Positions 50,089 through 58,600 of a stretch of DNA of 64,000 nucleotides are shown here, piece by piece. The translations under genes were made by a program, and so were the position numbers. This DNA comes from Oscillospiraceae bacterium (GTDB lineage: Bacteria; Bacillota; Clostridia; Oscillospirales; Oscillospiraceae), in the NCBI GenBank assembly GCA_902791215.1, contig CADAUZ010000002.1:62001-126000 (forward strand), in the 5' to 3' direction. Under the pieces are notes generated by a model, which saw only the letters and a list, made by a program, of their open reading frames with translations, did not search any database and was not told the DNA's origin. The first letter of the stretch is position 1. Each line of letters begins with the position of its first letter.

Positions 50089-52584
50089 ATGGACATTTGC
50101 AGAAAAATTACCGGGCTTGAAAACAAAAACGGCTATACGCTTATCCATACCAACAGCTGCGACATCAAGATCGTGTTCGTCACCGACGAAATTGTGCGTG
50201 TGCGCGCCTCCTTCGACAAGGAGCTGGCGGAGGAATCCTACATCCTCATGACCACCGCGTGGGAAGACCGCCTCGATCCCCTCTTTGAGGGTCAGCGCAC
50301 CCGGCTGACCCCTGTGGAGCCGAAGCTCACGGAAGGGGAGAAGACACTCGTCTTCGAATCCGCTGCTCTGCGCCTGGAGCTGGATAAGGACCCCATCTGC
50401 ATCCGCCTCTATGATGCCGACGGCACCGAGCTCTATTCCACTCTTGCAGGCTCCCCCTTCACCCTCGACACCAACAGGCGCGTCACCGCCTACTCGCGCA
50501 TGCAGGAGGACGACTGTTTTTACGGCTTCGGCGAGAAGGCCGGGGCGCTCAACAAGAACAAGGCCTTCCTGCGCGAGCGCGCCACCGACGCCATGGGCTA
50601 CGACCCCGAGCTCATGGACACCCTGTATAAGCACATCCCCTTCTACATCCGCTTAAACCGCGAGACGAAAAAGGCCGTGGGTCTGTTCTACCACAACTTC
50701 TATGAGTCCGTGTTCAACATGGGCAAGGAGAAATCCAACTACTGGCCCCGCTACACCTACTGGCAGGCCGACGGCGGCGATATCGACCTCTTCCTATTGG
50801 GCGGCGGAACGCTCAAAAAGATCGTCGATAACTACACCCTGCTCACGGGCCGCCCCGCCCTGCTGCCGAAGCGCGCGCTGGGCTACCAGGGCTCGAGCAT
50901 GTACTACCCCGAACTCGAGAAGGACAGTGACGACGCGGTCCTCGACTTCATCGACACCATCAAGGAGGAAGGCTTCCCCATCGACGGTTTCCACCTTTCC
51001 TCCGGCTACACCAGCGTAAACGGCAAGCGCTGCGTCTTCACCTGGAACACCGAGCGTTTCAAGGACCCGCGCGCCTACTTTGCCGCCATGAACGAAAAGG
51101 GCGCCCAGAACGTACCGAACGTCAAGCCCGGCATCCTCCTGTGCCACCCCTGGTTCGATGAATTCAACAAGAAGGGCGTGTTTGTGCGCGACAGCGAGAA
51201 TCCCGACACCTATGCCGTCGGCTCCTGGTGGGGCGGCGACGGCGCTTTCTGGGACTACACCAAGCCCGAGGCGCGCCGCGTCTGGAAGGATTACCTCATT
51301 GAGAACGTCATCGACGTTGGCACCGACTCCGTCTGGGACGATAACTGTGAGTACGACAGCCTCCTCGACAAGGATGCGAAGGTGGACTTTGACGGCAAGG
51401 GCGGCACCATCGGCCAGCTCAAGCCCCTTATGTGCACCATCATGTGCAGACTTGGCAACGAGGCCGTCGAGGAACACAACCCCGACGCGCGGCCGTACGT
51501 GGTGTGTCGCAGCGGCAGCTCCGGTATCCAGAAGTACGCCCAGACCTGGTGCGGCGATAACTATACCAGTTGGAAGAGCCTGCAGTACAACATCCCCATC
51601 ATCACCGGCATGGGCCTCTCCGGCCAGCCCAACGAGGGTGCGGATATCGGCGGCTTTGCAGGTCCCGCCCCGAGCGAAGAACTGTTCGTCCGCTGGGTGC
51701 AGAACGGCATCTTCCAGCCTCGTTTCTCCATCCACTCCGCCTCCAACGACAACACCGTCACCGAGCCCTGGATGTTCCGCGACTCCGCGCCGCTCATCCG
51801 CGACGCCATCCTGCTGCGCTACCGCCTGACCCCCTACCTCTACTCCGCCGAGTACGAAGCCAACCAGACCGGCGCCCCCATCATGCGCGCGCTGGTGTAC
51901 GAGTTCCAGAACGACGAGAAGGTCTACGACGAGAGCTTCGAGTTCCTTTACGGCCGCGACATTCTGGTGGCAAACGTCATTGAGCCGGGCGTAAAGACCC
52001 AAAAGGTCTATCTCCCCGCCGGGTGCAAGTGGTACGACTGGAACGACAAGTTCCGCTGCTATGAGGGCGGCCAGACCATCGAGGTGCCCGTCGACCTCAC
52101 GACCATCCCGCTCTTTATTCGCGAGGGCGCGATCATCCCTATGGCGGATAACCAGCTCATGAGCATGGAGCGTGACCACATGACAGCGCTTCACCTGATT
52201 CTCGCCCCCGGCAAAGAGAGCAGCTACACCCTCTATGACGACGACGGGGTTTCCAACGATTTCCGCAAGGGCGTCTACCGCAAAACCGAGATCTCCATGA
52301 CCGGCGAGAGCGTGGTGAAGGTCGCCTTCAAATCCGAGGGCAGCTACACCGATTTTGTGGAGACCATCACGGTCGAGATGATCCGCAAGGACCGCAGCCC
52401 CTTCTGGGTGGCCCTGGGCGACCGGAAGCTGGAGCACTACCTCAACCGCCGCAAGTTCGACGAAGCCGCCGAGGGCTGGTATTACAGCCAGTCCAAGCGC
52501 GCCGTGCTGGTCAAGTACGCAAATCCGAAGCAGGACACCGTGCTCACGGTGAGCTTTGAGGACTTCGACCTCATCGGCATGTAA
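50089..52584 (+). CDS. Glycoside hydrolase family 31 enzyme, copy 1
   Basis: 831 residues without signal peptide, so it acts on imported oligosaccharides. N-terminal beta-sandwich with RMQEDDCFYGFGEKAGALNK (substrate-pocket loop), catalytic barrel with nucleophile Asp in TDSVWDDNCEYDS and acid/base Asp in YAQTWCGDNYTSWKSL after RSGSSGIQ. GIFQPRFSIHSASNDNTVTE is the GH31 -1 subsite loop. C-terminal beta domains include YTLYDDDGVSNDFRKG. Probable alpha-glucosidase or alpha-xylosidase type. The second ATG (50089) has better spacing from AAAGGAG than 50083. Paralogous with the next gene. Confidence 0.93.
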   Translation: MDICRKITGLENKNGYTLIHTNSCDIKIVFVTDEIVRVRASFDKELAEESYILMTTAWEDRLDPLFEGQRTRLTPVEPKLTEGEKTLVFESAALRLELDKDPICIRLYDADGTELYSTLAGSPFTLDTNRRVTAYSRMQEDDCFYGFGEKAGALNKNKAFLRERATDAMGYDPELMDTLYKHIPFYIRLNRETKKAVGLFYHNFYESVFNMGKEKSNYWPRYTYWQADGGDIDLFLLGGGTLKKIVDNYTLLTGRPALLPKRALGYQGSSMYYPELEKDSDDAVLDFIDTIKEEGFPIDGFHLSSGYTSVNGKRCVFTWNTERFKDPRAYFAAMNEKGAQNVPNVKPGILLCHPWFDEFNKKGVFVRDSENPDTYAVGSWWGGDGAFWDYTKPEARRVWKDYLIENVIDVGTDSVWDDNCEYDSLLDKDAKVDFDGKGGTIGQLKPLMCTIMCRLGNEAVEEHNPDARPYVVCRSGSSGIQKYAQTWCGDNYTSWKSLQYNIPIITGMGLSGQPNEGADIGGFAGPAPSEELFVRWVQNGIFQPRFSIHSASNDNTVTEPWMFRDSAPLIRDAILLRYRLTPYLYSAEYEANQTGAPIMRALVYEFQNDEKVYDESFEFLYGRDILVANVIEPGVKTQKVYLPAGCKWYDWNDKFRCYEGGQTIEVPVDLTTIPLFIREGAIIPMADNQLMSMERDHMTALHLILAPGKESSYTLYDDDGVSNDFRKGVYRKTEISMTGESVVKVAFKSEGSYTDFVETITVEMIRKDRSPFWVALGDRKLEHYLNRRKFDEAAEGWYYSQSKRAVLVKYANPKQDTVLTVSFEDFDLIGM

Positions 52585-52589
52585 AACAG

Positions 52590-52701
52590 AGTGAAGTGTG
52601 AAGAGTTGAGAGTGAAGTGATGGAGCACCTTCGGTGCAATTATAATCGTCGCGCAGCGACACCATAACTCCACTCTTCACTCTCCAAACTCCACACTCTC
52701 G
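52590..52701. repeat. GTGAA-type inverted-repeat element, copy 2
   Basis: The arm GAGTGAAGTGTGAAGAGTTG and the complementary right arm (CACTCTTCACTCTCC..) enclose hairpins GCACCTTCGGTGC and TCGTCGCGCAGCGACA. Same design as 19086-19196. It separates the two GH31 genes, and its right edge ends at the GAAAGGAGC ribosome site. Confidence 0.8.
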
Positions 52702-52716
52702 AAAGGAGCTTTTCCT

Positions 52717-55227
52717 ATGCTGGTAAACCGCCTTGTTTCTTATGAAAAAACGGAAAACGGCTGGCTGCTGCATGCCGACACGGCGGACGCGTTGCTGGTT
52801 TTCCTCTCGGACGACGTTGTCCGCATCCGCGTGAACTTTGACCGCAGGTTCGACGAGGCGTCCTATACCCTTGTCACCACCGCCTGGCCCGACCGTCTCG
52901 ACCACCTCTTTGAAGGCGAGCGCCAGCGCATACAGGCGCTGGACGTGGCCTGCGCAGAGGACGAGAAAAAGCTTGTTTTCAAGACCGCGACCATGACGCT
53001 TGTCCTGTTAAAGCAGCCGTTTTCCTTCAAGCTCCTGGATGCGGACGGCAAGACCCTCTACCGCGACTTGCCCGAGCGTGCCTTTGAGAAAGACCACCTG
53101 GGCAGGCTCTCGCACTACTCCTGCATGGATCGGGAGAAAGACCACTTTTACGGTTTCGGTGAGAAGACCGGACACCTGGATAAGAAGTTCCGCCGTCTGC
53201 GCATGAGCCCCAAGGACGCCATTGGCCATGATCCCGAGACCGGCGATCCCATGTACAAGCACATCCCGTTTTACATCCGCGTAAACGAGGACAAGCGCCA
53301 GGCGCTGGGCCTGTTCTATCACAACTCCTACGACTGCGTGTTCGACATGGGGCAGGAGATCTCCGGCTACTGGGAGCGCTACTGCTACTACCAGACCGAC
53401 GGCGGCGACATTGACCTTTTCCTCATAAACGGTCCCGACATGAAGGATGTGATCTCCCGATACACCTGGCTCACGGGCCGCACCATCCTGCCCACCAAGC
53501 AGTCCCTCGGCTACTGCATGTCCACCATGTACTACGCGGAGCTTGAAAAAGACTGCGACCAGGAGATCTACAAGGTTGTGGACAAGCACCTGCAGGAGCA
53601 GATCTGGATCGACAACTTCTGGCTGGCCTCCGGTTACTCCTCCGGTGAGGAGGATAACCTCCGCTACACCTTCAACTGGAACCGCCGCCGCTTCCCCGAC
53701 CCCGAGGGCTTCTTCGAAAAGATGAACGCCATGGGCATCAACGTCATCTGCAACCTCAAGCCTGGCGTTCTGAAAAATCACCCCTATGCCCATTACTACG
53801 AGGAGCGCGACGCCTTCATCAAATCCGCCGACGGAAGCGCCGACGCCACCGGCCGCTGGTGGGGCGGCGAGGGCAGGTTCATCGACTTCACCGGCCCAAA
53901 GGGGCGCGAGGCCTGGAAGCACCTGCTGGAGGAAAACATCCTCAAAAAGGGCACCAAGACCGTCTGGAACGACAACTGCGAGATCGACGGCATTGAAGAC
54001 CGCCTCTCTCAGTGCGACTACGAGGGCGCAAAGGGCACCATGGAGGATTTGAAGATCATTCACTCCAACATGATGGCTTACACCGCCGTGCAGGCGATCG
54101 CCGACGTGTACCCGAACGAGCGCCCCTACGTCATCAACCGCGCGGGCTTTGCGGGCATTCAGCGCTATGCCCAGGTCTGGGGCGGCGACAATCTGACCGA
54201 CTGGCGCACGGTGAAGTTCAACCTCGCCACCATCATGGGCATGGGCCTTTCGGGTTGCGCCAACATGGGCTGCGACATCGGCGGCTTTGCCGGCGGCGCG
54301 CCGGAGGGCGAGTTGCTGCTGCGCTGGATTCAGAGCGGCGTGTTCCAACCCCGCTTCACCATCAACTCCGCCAATTCCGACAACACTGTCACACAGCCAT
54401 GGATGTACGCGGAGAACCTGCCTTATGTCCGCGCGGCCTACGCCCTGCGCTATCGAATGCTGCCCTACCTTTACTCTCTCATGCGCGAGGCAAGCGTGGA
54501 CGGCCTGCCCGTGATGCGCCCGCTGTTCCTTGAGTTCCCGGACGATTCCGCCTGCTACAGCGACGAAAGCCTGACCTTTATGTACGGCCCGGCGGTGCTG
54601 GTGGCAAACGTGGTGGAAAAGGGCGCAAAGACGAGAAGACTCTATCTCCCGAAGGGCTGCACCTGGTACGACATGAACGACAAACTGCGCGCCTATGAGG
54701 GCGGGCAGACCATCGAGGTGCCAGTGGATCTGGGCACCATCCCCATGTTCCTCAGAGGCAGCGCCATCTTCTGTACCAGCGAGAATGTCAAGCGTATTCT
54801 TGAGGACACGGTGTGGCAGCTCGACCTGCTCATCGCCGCCGAAAGCGACGTGAGCTTTACGTATTACGATGACGACGGGCACAGCGAGGACTATAAGCGC
54901 GGGTACTACAACGAGACGAAGATCAGCGTCACCGCGGGAGATCGCACCCGCATCCGCTTTGAGAAGACGGGCGACTATCCCGACAGCATCGAGGCGCTCA
55001 CCATCCGCCTTGTCAGCAAGAAGAAGGGCGCGTTCTGGGTCACGGTGGACGGGGAGCAGATCCCGCGCTACCTGGTGCGCGACGTGTGGGAGGAGAGTGA
55101 CCGCGGCTGGTACTATGAGCTCTCCGACCGGAGCATTCTGGTCAAGACCCCGAAGCCGGACAAGGACCGCTTTGAGATCGTCATCTCCACCGAGAAATTT
55201 GACCTCATCGGCATGGCCGACGAGTAA
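52717..55227 (+). CDS. Glycoside hydrolase family 31 enzyme, copy 2
   Basis: 836 residues, full-length homologue of the previous gene (shared FYGFGEKTGHLDK, MYKHIPFYIRVNEDKRQALG, GGQTIEVPVDLGTIPMF, and a FDLIGM end). Nucleophile Asp lies in TKTVWNDNCEIDG; acid/base Asp in YAQVWGGDNLTDWRTV after NRAGFAGIQ. Substrate-pocket residues differ (WYSSGEEDN-type loop, RWWGGEGRFIDFTG), so the two enzymes probably split related alpha-linked substrates. No signal peptide. Feeds the uronate genes that follow by 106 bases. Confidence 0.93.
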   Translation: MLVNRLVSYEKTENGWLLHADTADALLVFLSDDVVRIRVNFDRRFDEASYTLVTTAWPDRLDHLFEGERQRIQALDVACAEDEKKLVFKTATMTLVLLKQPFSFKLLDADGKTLYRDLPERAFEKDHLGRLSHYSCMDREKDHFYGFGEKTGHLDKKFRRLRMSPKDAIGHDPETGDPMYKHIPFYIRVNEDKRQALGLFYHNSYDCVFDMGQEISGYWERYCYYQTDGGDIDLFLINGPDMKDVISRYTWLTGRTILPTKQSLGYCMSTMYYAELEKDCDQEIYKVVDKHLQEQIWIDNFWLASGYSSGEEDNLRYTFNWNRRRFPDPEGFFEKMNAMGINVICNLKPGVLKNHPYAHYYEERDAFIKSADGSADATGRWWGGEGRFIDFTGPKGREAWKHLLEENILKKGTKTVWNDNCEIDGIEDRLSQCDYEGAKGTMEDLKIIHSNMMAYTAVQAIADVYPNERPYVINRAGFAGIQRYAQVWGGDNLTDWRTVKFNLATIMGMGLSGCANMGCDIGGFAGGAPEGELLLRWIQSGVFQPRFTINSANSDNTVTQPWMYAENLPYVRAAYALRYRMLPYLYSLMREASVDGLPVMRPLFLEFPDDSACYSDESLTFMYGPAVLVANVVEKGAKTRRLYLPKGCTWYDMNDKLRAYEGGQTIEVPVDLGTIPMFLRGSAIFCTSENVKRILEDTVWQLDLLIAAESDVSFTYYDDDGHSEDYKRGYYNETKISVTAGDRTRIRFEKTGDYPDSIEALTIRLVSKKKGAFWVTVDGEQIPRYLVRDVWEESDRGWYYELSDRSILVKTPKPDKDRFEIVISTEKFDLIGMADE

Positions 55228-55333
55228 GGCTCCATACGAAAAAAGCTGAAAATCCTGCTATCGTTTTATCGTCAGCATGCGGTATAATGAGGGTAGCGTA
55301 AACGAAAATCAGACGCATAAGGAGGAACAAACA

Positions 55334-56419
55334 ATGCCGATGCAAATGGGCTTTCGCTGGTACGGCGAGGGCAACGACAAAATCAAGCTCTCTGACATCC
55401 GACAGATCCCGGGCGTGAGCACCATCGTCTGGGCCCTGCATGACAAGATGCCCGGCGAGATCTGGCAGCCGGAGGAGATCAAAAAGGTCGTCGATCAGAT
55501 CACGGCCGCCGGCTTCAACGCCGAGGTGGTGGAGAGCGTCAACGTGCACGACGATATCAAGATCGGTCTTCCCACCCGCGATCAGTACATTGAAAACTAC
55601 ATCCAGACCATTCGCAACCTCAAGCCCTTCGGCGTGAAGGTGATCTGCTACAACTTCATGCCCATCTTTGACTGGACCCGCTCGGACATGTTCCACCCCG
55701 TGGGCGACGGCTCCACGGCCCTCTTCTACCAGAAGGACATGATCCAGGACGACCCCAAGGAGATGGCGGACTATGTCATGGGCCTGACCGAAAAGTACCA
55801 CATGACCTTCCCCGGCTGGGAGCCCGAACGCATGGCGAAGCTTGACGAGCTGTTCGAAAAATATAAGCCCGTCACCAAGGAAAAACTCTGGGAAAACTTC
55901 AAGTACTTCCTGGAGAAGATCATGCCCGTCTGCCATGAGTGCGACATCAAGATGGCCGTGCACATGGACGATCCCCCCTGGGACATCTTCGGCCTGCCGC
56001 GCCTGCTGGTGGATGCCGAGAGCATTGACCGCTTCCTCAGCATGGTGGACGATCCCTATAACTGCCTGACGCTCTGCTCCGGCTCGCTGAACGCAAACCC
56101 GAACAACAACGTCGCTTCCATCGTCCGCAAGCACTGCGACCGTATTGCCTTTGCCCATATCCGCAACGTCAAGCACTTCGACAACGGCGACTTCTCCGAG
56201 GCCAGCCACCGCGACTGCGACGGCGAGACCGGCATTCTGGACATTCTCCGCGCATATCACGACTGCGGCTACGAGGGCTACATCCGCCCCGACCACGGCC
56301 GTCACCTCTGGGACGAGAAGCCCGGCAATGTCCGCCCCGGCTACGGTCTGTACGACCGCGCCCTCGGCATTATGTACATGCTCGGCGCCTGGGACTACAT
56401 GGACAAATTTGGAGTTTGA
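55334..56419 (+). CDS. uxuA: Mannonate dehydratase
   Basis: 361 residues. Dehydrates D-mannonate to 2-keto-3-deoxygluconate with Fe/Mn in a TIM barrel. Key regions are MQMGFRWYGEGNDKIKLSDI and ALHDKMPGEIWQPEEI, the Cys/His/Asp metal and base residues in AVHMDDPPWDIFGLPR, CSGSLNANPNNNV and FAHIRNVK, and the C-terminal YIRPDHGRHLW. GGAGGAAC precedes ATG 55334. The last codons (FGV, stop) and the following bases come from a repeat arm. Confidence 0.95.
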   Translation: MPMQMGFRWYGEGNDKIKLSDIRQIPGVSTIVWALHDKMPGEIWQPEEIKKVVDQITAAGFNAEVVESVNVHDDIKIGLPTRDQYIENYIQTIRNLKPFGVKVICYNFMPIFDWTRSDMFHPVGDGSTALFYQKDMIQDDPKEMADYVMGLTEKYHMTFPGWEPERMAKLDELFEKYKPVTKEKLWENFKYFLEKIMPVCHECDIKMAVHMDDPPWDIFGLPRLLVDAESIDRFLSMVDDPYNCLTLCSGSLNANPNNNVASIVRKHCDRIAFAHIRNVKHFDNGDFSEASHRDCDGETGILDILRAYHDCGYEGYIRPDHGRHLWDEKPGNVRPGYGLYDRALGIMYMLGAWDYMDKFGV

Positions 56420-56437
56420 AGTTTGGAGTGTGGAGTT
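56411..56437. repeat. Half copy of the GTGAA-type element at the uxuA-uxuB junction
   Basis: GGAGTTTGAAGTTTGGAGTG followed by TGGAGTTATGG matches the reverse complement of the right arm of 52590-52701. It supplies the stop codon of uxuA and the GGAG-type ribosome site next to the uxuB ATG. Confidence 0.7.
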
Positions 56438-57973
56438 ATGGTACTGAATAACGAAAGCATCAAGAATAAAGCCGCATGGGAAGCCCTGGGCTATCGCCTG
56501 CCGAACTTTGACCGGGACGCCATGGTAGCAAAAACCGTCGCCAATCCTGCCTGGCTGCACTTCGGCGCGGGCAACATCTTCAAGGCCTTCCAGGCCGACG
56601 CCTGCCAGCGCCTGCTGGACGCGGGCCTTGCCGAGACCGGCATCATCGCCGCCGAGCGCCGCGAGAAGAAGCCCGAGGTCAACGACAACCTGACCGTCAA
56701 GGTCACCCTCAAGGCCGACGGCAGCGTGGAGAAGGCTGTGGTCGGCTCAATCGCCGAGAAGGTCTATCTCTACGGCAACGAGGCGAGGCTGAAGGAGATC
56801 TTTGAAAACCCCAGCCTCCAGATGGTGTCCTTCACCATCACCGAGAAGGGCTACGCACTGTATGACGCGAAGGGCGAGCTTCTCCCCGACATCGCCGCCG
56901 ACCTCGAGGCCGGCCCCGAGAACGCGAAGAGCTATATGGGCAAGCTGACCGCCCTGCTCTGCGCCCGCTACCTCAAGAATAAGGCGCCGCTTGCCATGGT
57001 GAGCATGGACAACTGCTCCCACAACGGCGACAAGCTCAAGGCCGCCATCACCTGCTTTGCCGAAAAGTGGGGCGGTGATGGTTTTAATAAATGGATTTCT
57101 GAGCAGGTCAGCTTCCCCTGGTCCATGATCGACAAGATCACCCCGGGCCCCGACGCCTCCGTCGCCGCGATGCTCAAGGCGGACGGTCTTGAGGACGGCA
57201 CCCCCTTCGTCAACGCCGAGGAGTGCGAATACCTGGTCATCGAGGACAATTTCCCCAACGGCCGCCCCTGCCTCGAGAAGGCCGGCATCTACTTCACCGA
57301 CCGCGAGACCGTGGACAAGGTGGAGCGCATGAAGGTCTGCACCTGCCTCAATCCCCTGCATACCAGCCTTGCCGTTTACGGGTGCCTGCTGGACTTTGAC
57401 AAGATCTGGAAAGAGATGCAGGATGAGGATCTCCACAAGCTGGTGGAGACCATCGGCTACAAGGAGGGGCTGCCCGTCGTGACCGATCCCGGCATCATCA
57501 GCCCGAAGGAATTCATCGACGCCGTGGTGAACGTGCGTATCCCCAACCCCTTCATGCCGGACATGCCCCAACGCATCGCCACCGACACCTCGCAGAAGCT
57601 GCCCATCCGCTTCGGCGAGACCATCAAGGCTTACCTGGCCTCCGACACGCTCAAGGTCGATGATCTCAAACTCATCCCGCTGGTGCACGCGGGCTGGCTC
57701 AGATACCTGATGGCGGTGGACGACAACGGCAGCGCCTTTGAGCCGTCTCCCGATCCCCTGCTTGAGACTGCGCAGGCCTATGTGAAGGACTTCAAGCTCG
57801 GCGAAAAGCCGGACTGCGCGAAGCTTGAGGGACTTCTTCGCAACGCCGCGATCTTCGGCGTCGACCTCGCGGACGCGGGTCTCGCTGAAAGGATCTACGC
57901 CTACTTCACCGAGCTCACCGCCGGGAAGGGCGCCGTGCGCAAGACCCTGCACAAATACGTCTGGGCGGAGTGA
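56438..57973 (+). CDS. uxuB: Fructuronate reductase (mannitol dehydrogenase family)
   Basis: 511 residues. Reduces D-fructuronate to D-mannonate with NADH. N-terminal Rossmann part WLHFGAGNIFKAFQADACQR (about 35-54), central MVSMDNCSHNGDKLKAA with the catalytic region, and the C-terminal mannitol dehydrogenase domain with KVCTCLNPLHTSLAVYGCLL and RFGETIKAY. Works with UxuA: fructuronate to mannonate to KDG. The start at 56438 uses a repeat-derived GGAG. Operon with uxuA and the GH31 genes; the terminator at 58053 closes it. Confidence 0.94.
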   Translation: MVLNNESIKNKAAWEALGYRLPNFDRDAMVAKTVANPAWLHFGAGNIFKAFQADACQRLLDAGLAETGIIAAERREKKPEVNDNLTVKVTLKADGSVEKAVVGSIAEKVYLYGNEARLKEIFENPSLQMVSFTITEKGYALYDAKGELLPDIAADLEAGPENAKSYMGKLTALLCARYLKNKAPLAMVSMDNCSHNGDKLKAAITCFAEKWGGDGFNKWISEQVSFPWSMIDKITPGPDASVAAMLKADGLEDGTPFVNAEECEYLVIEDNFPNGRPCLEKAGIYFTDRETVDKVERMKVCTCLNPLHTSLAVYGCLLDFDKIWKEMQDEDLHKLVETIGYKEGLPVVTDPGIISPKEFIDAVVNVRIPNPFMPDMPQRIATDTSQKLPIRFGETIKAYLASDTLKVDDLKLIPLVHAGWLRYLMAVDDNGSAFEPSPDPLLETAQAYVKDFKLGEKPDCAKLEGLLRNAAIFGVDLADAGLAERIYAYFTELTAGKGAVRKTLHKYVWAE

Positions 57974-57982
57974 TAATGCGCC

Positions 57983-58135
57983 ACCCCCCAGCCTTCTTCC
58001 ACAAGCTCCGGGAACTCCCCGTGCAGCTCCGCATACCCTGTTTTGTCTTCCCAGCCGGCCTTCGGGCCGGCTTTTTCTTTTTCCGCGGCGTCTTCTCTTC
58101 GCAGACTGTCATCATATAGGAAAGCATGATGCGCT
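57983..58135 (-). pseudogene. Decayed fragment of the polymerase/partner operon
   Basis: Plus-strand 57994-58078 closely matches 61815-61903 (inside the partner gene, encoding the WENKTGYAELHGEF region), and 58085-58130 matches about 62303-62345 (the polymerase C-terminus, SYMMTAYEEKTPD). The intervening 400 bases are missing. This is thus a deleted second copy of the operon, on the other side of the IS elements and pointing the same way. Confidence 0.75.
58053..58082 (+). terminator. Intrinsic terminator after uxuB, derived from a coding hairpin
   Basis: AGCCGGCC-TTCG-GGCCGGCT followed by TTTTCTTTTT, a near-ideal terminator. It lies inside the decayed operon fragment. In the intact copy (61879-61905) the same hairpin is part of a reading frame on the opposite strand. 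Confidence 0.88.
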
Positions 58136-58517
58136 GCCGTACCGGCTCATACAGATCTGCACGAATGGTAACTGATATGAAATGACTTTTGTCAAGGGGT
58201 AAAATGCGCGGCAAAGGCAAGAAGCAGCGAGCGACAAGCACTCCGGAAGGTATCATGAAAGAGCCCTGGGTATCAGTCTCCGGCATTGGCCACTCTGATA
58301 TACGTGGATTAGGAAGGGAAACGCCTTCCATACCGACAGGTCAATGGTCCGCCGAGAGCCCTACCGTCTATTAGCGTGGATCACAAGACTGAGAGAAACT
58401 CAGAAAAGTGCCGACAAAGTTACGTCGTAGATAGCTCGAACCTTTCCTAATGCAGAGCTCCTTCACGATGCCTTCCGGTGAAACAGTCTGGCTGCTTGCA
58501 GCCCTTAGCTACCCACT

Positions 58518-58597
58518 ATCACAGCGGGATGGCGGGGTCAAGGCCAAAGCCGCGCGAGCGGTGCGAAGCAGCCTTGACGCCGACAGCACACTGTGAT
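58518..58597 (-). ncRNA. Candidate bridge RNA fold of the IS1111-like element
   Basis: ATCACAG (58518-58524) pairs with CTGTGAT (58591-58597). GTCAAGGC (58537-58544) pairs with GCCTTGAC (58571-58578). The two stems leave 12-base internal loops on each side and a GC-rich apical hairpin. Paired stems with large internal loops are the expected shape of target- and donor-binding loops. No covariation test was done. Confidence 0.45.
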
Positions 58598-58600
58598 ACC

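Noticed and set aside
58140-58517. Possible group II intron remnant beside the IS element
   Set aside because: No domain V hairpin or reverse transcriptase fragment seen. Better explained as the non-coding end of the IS1111-like element.
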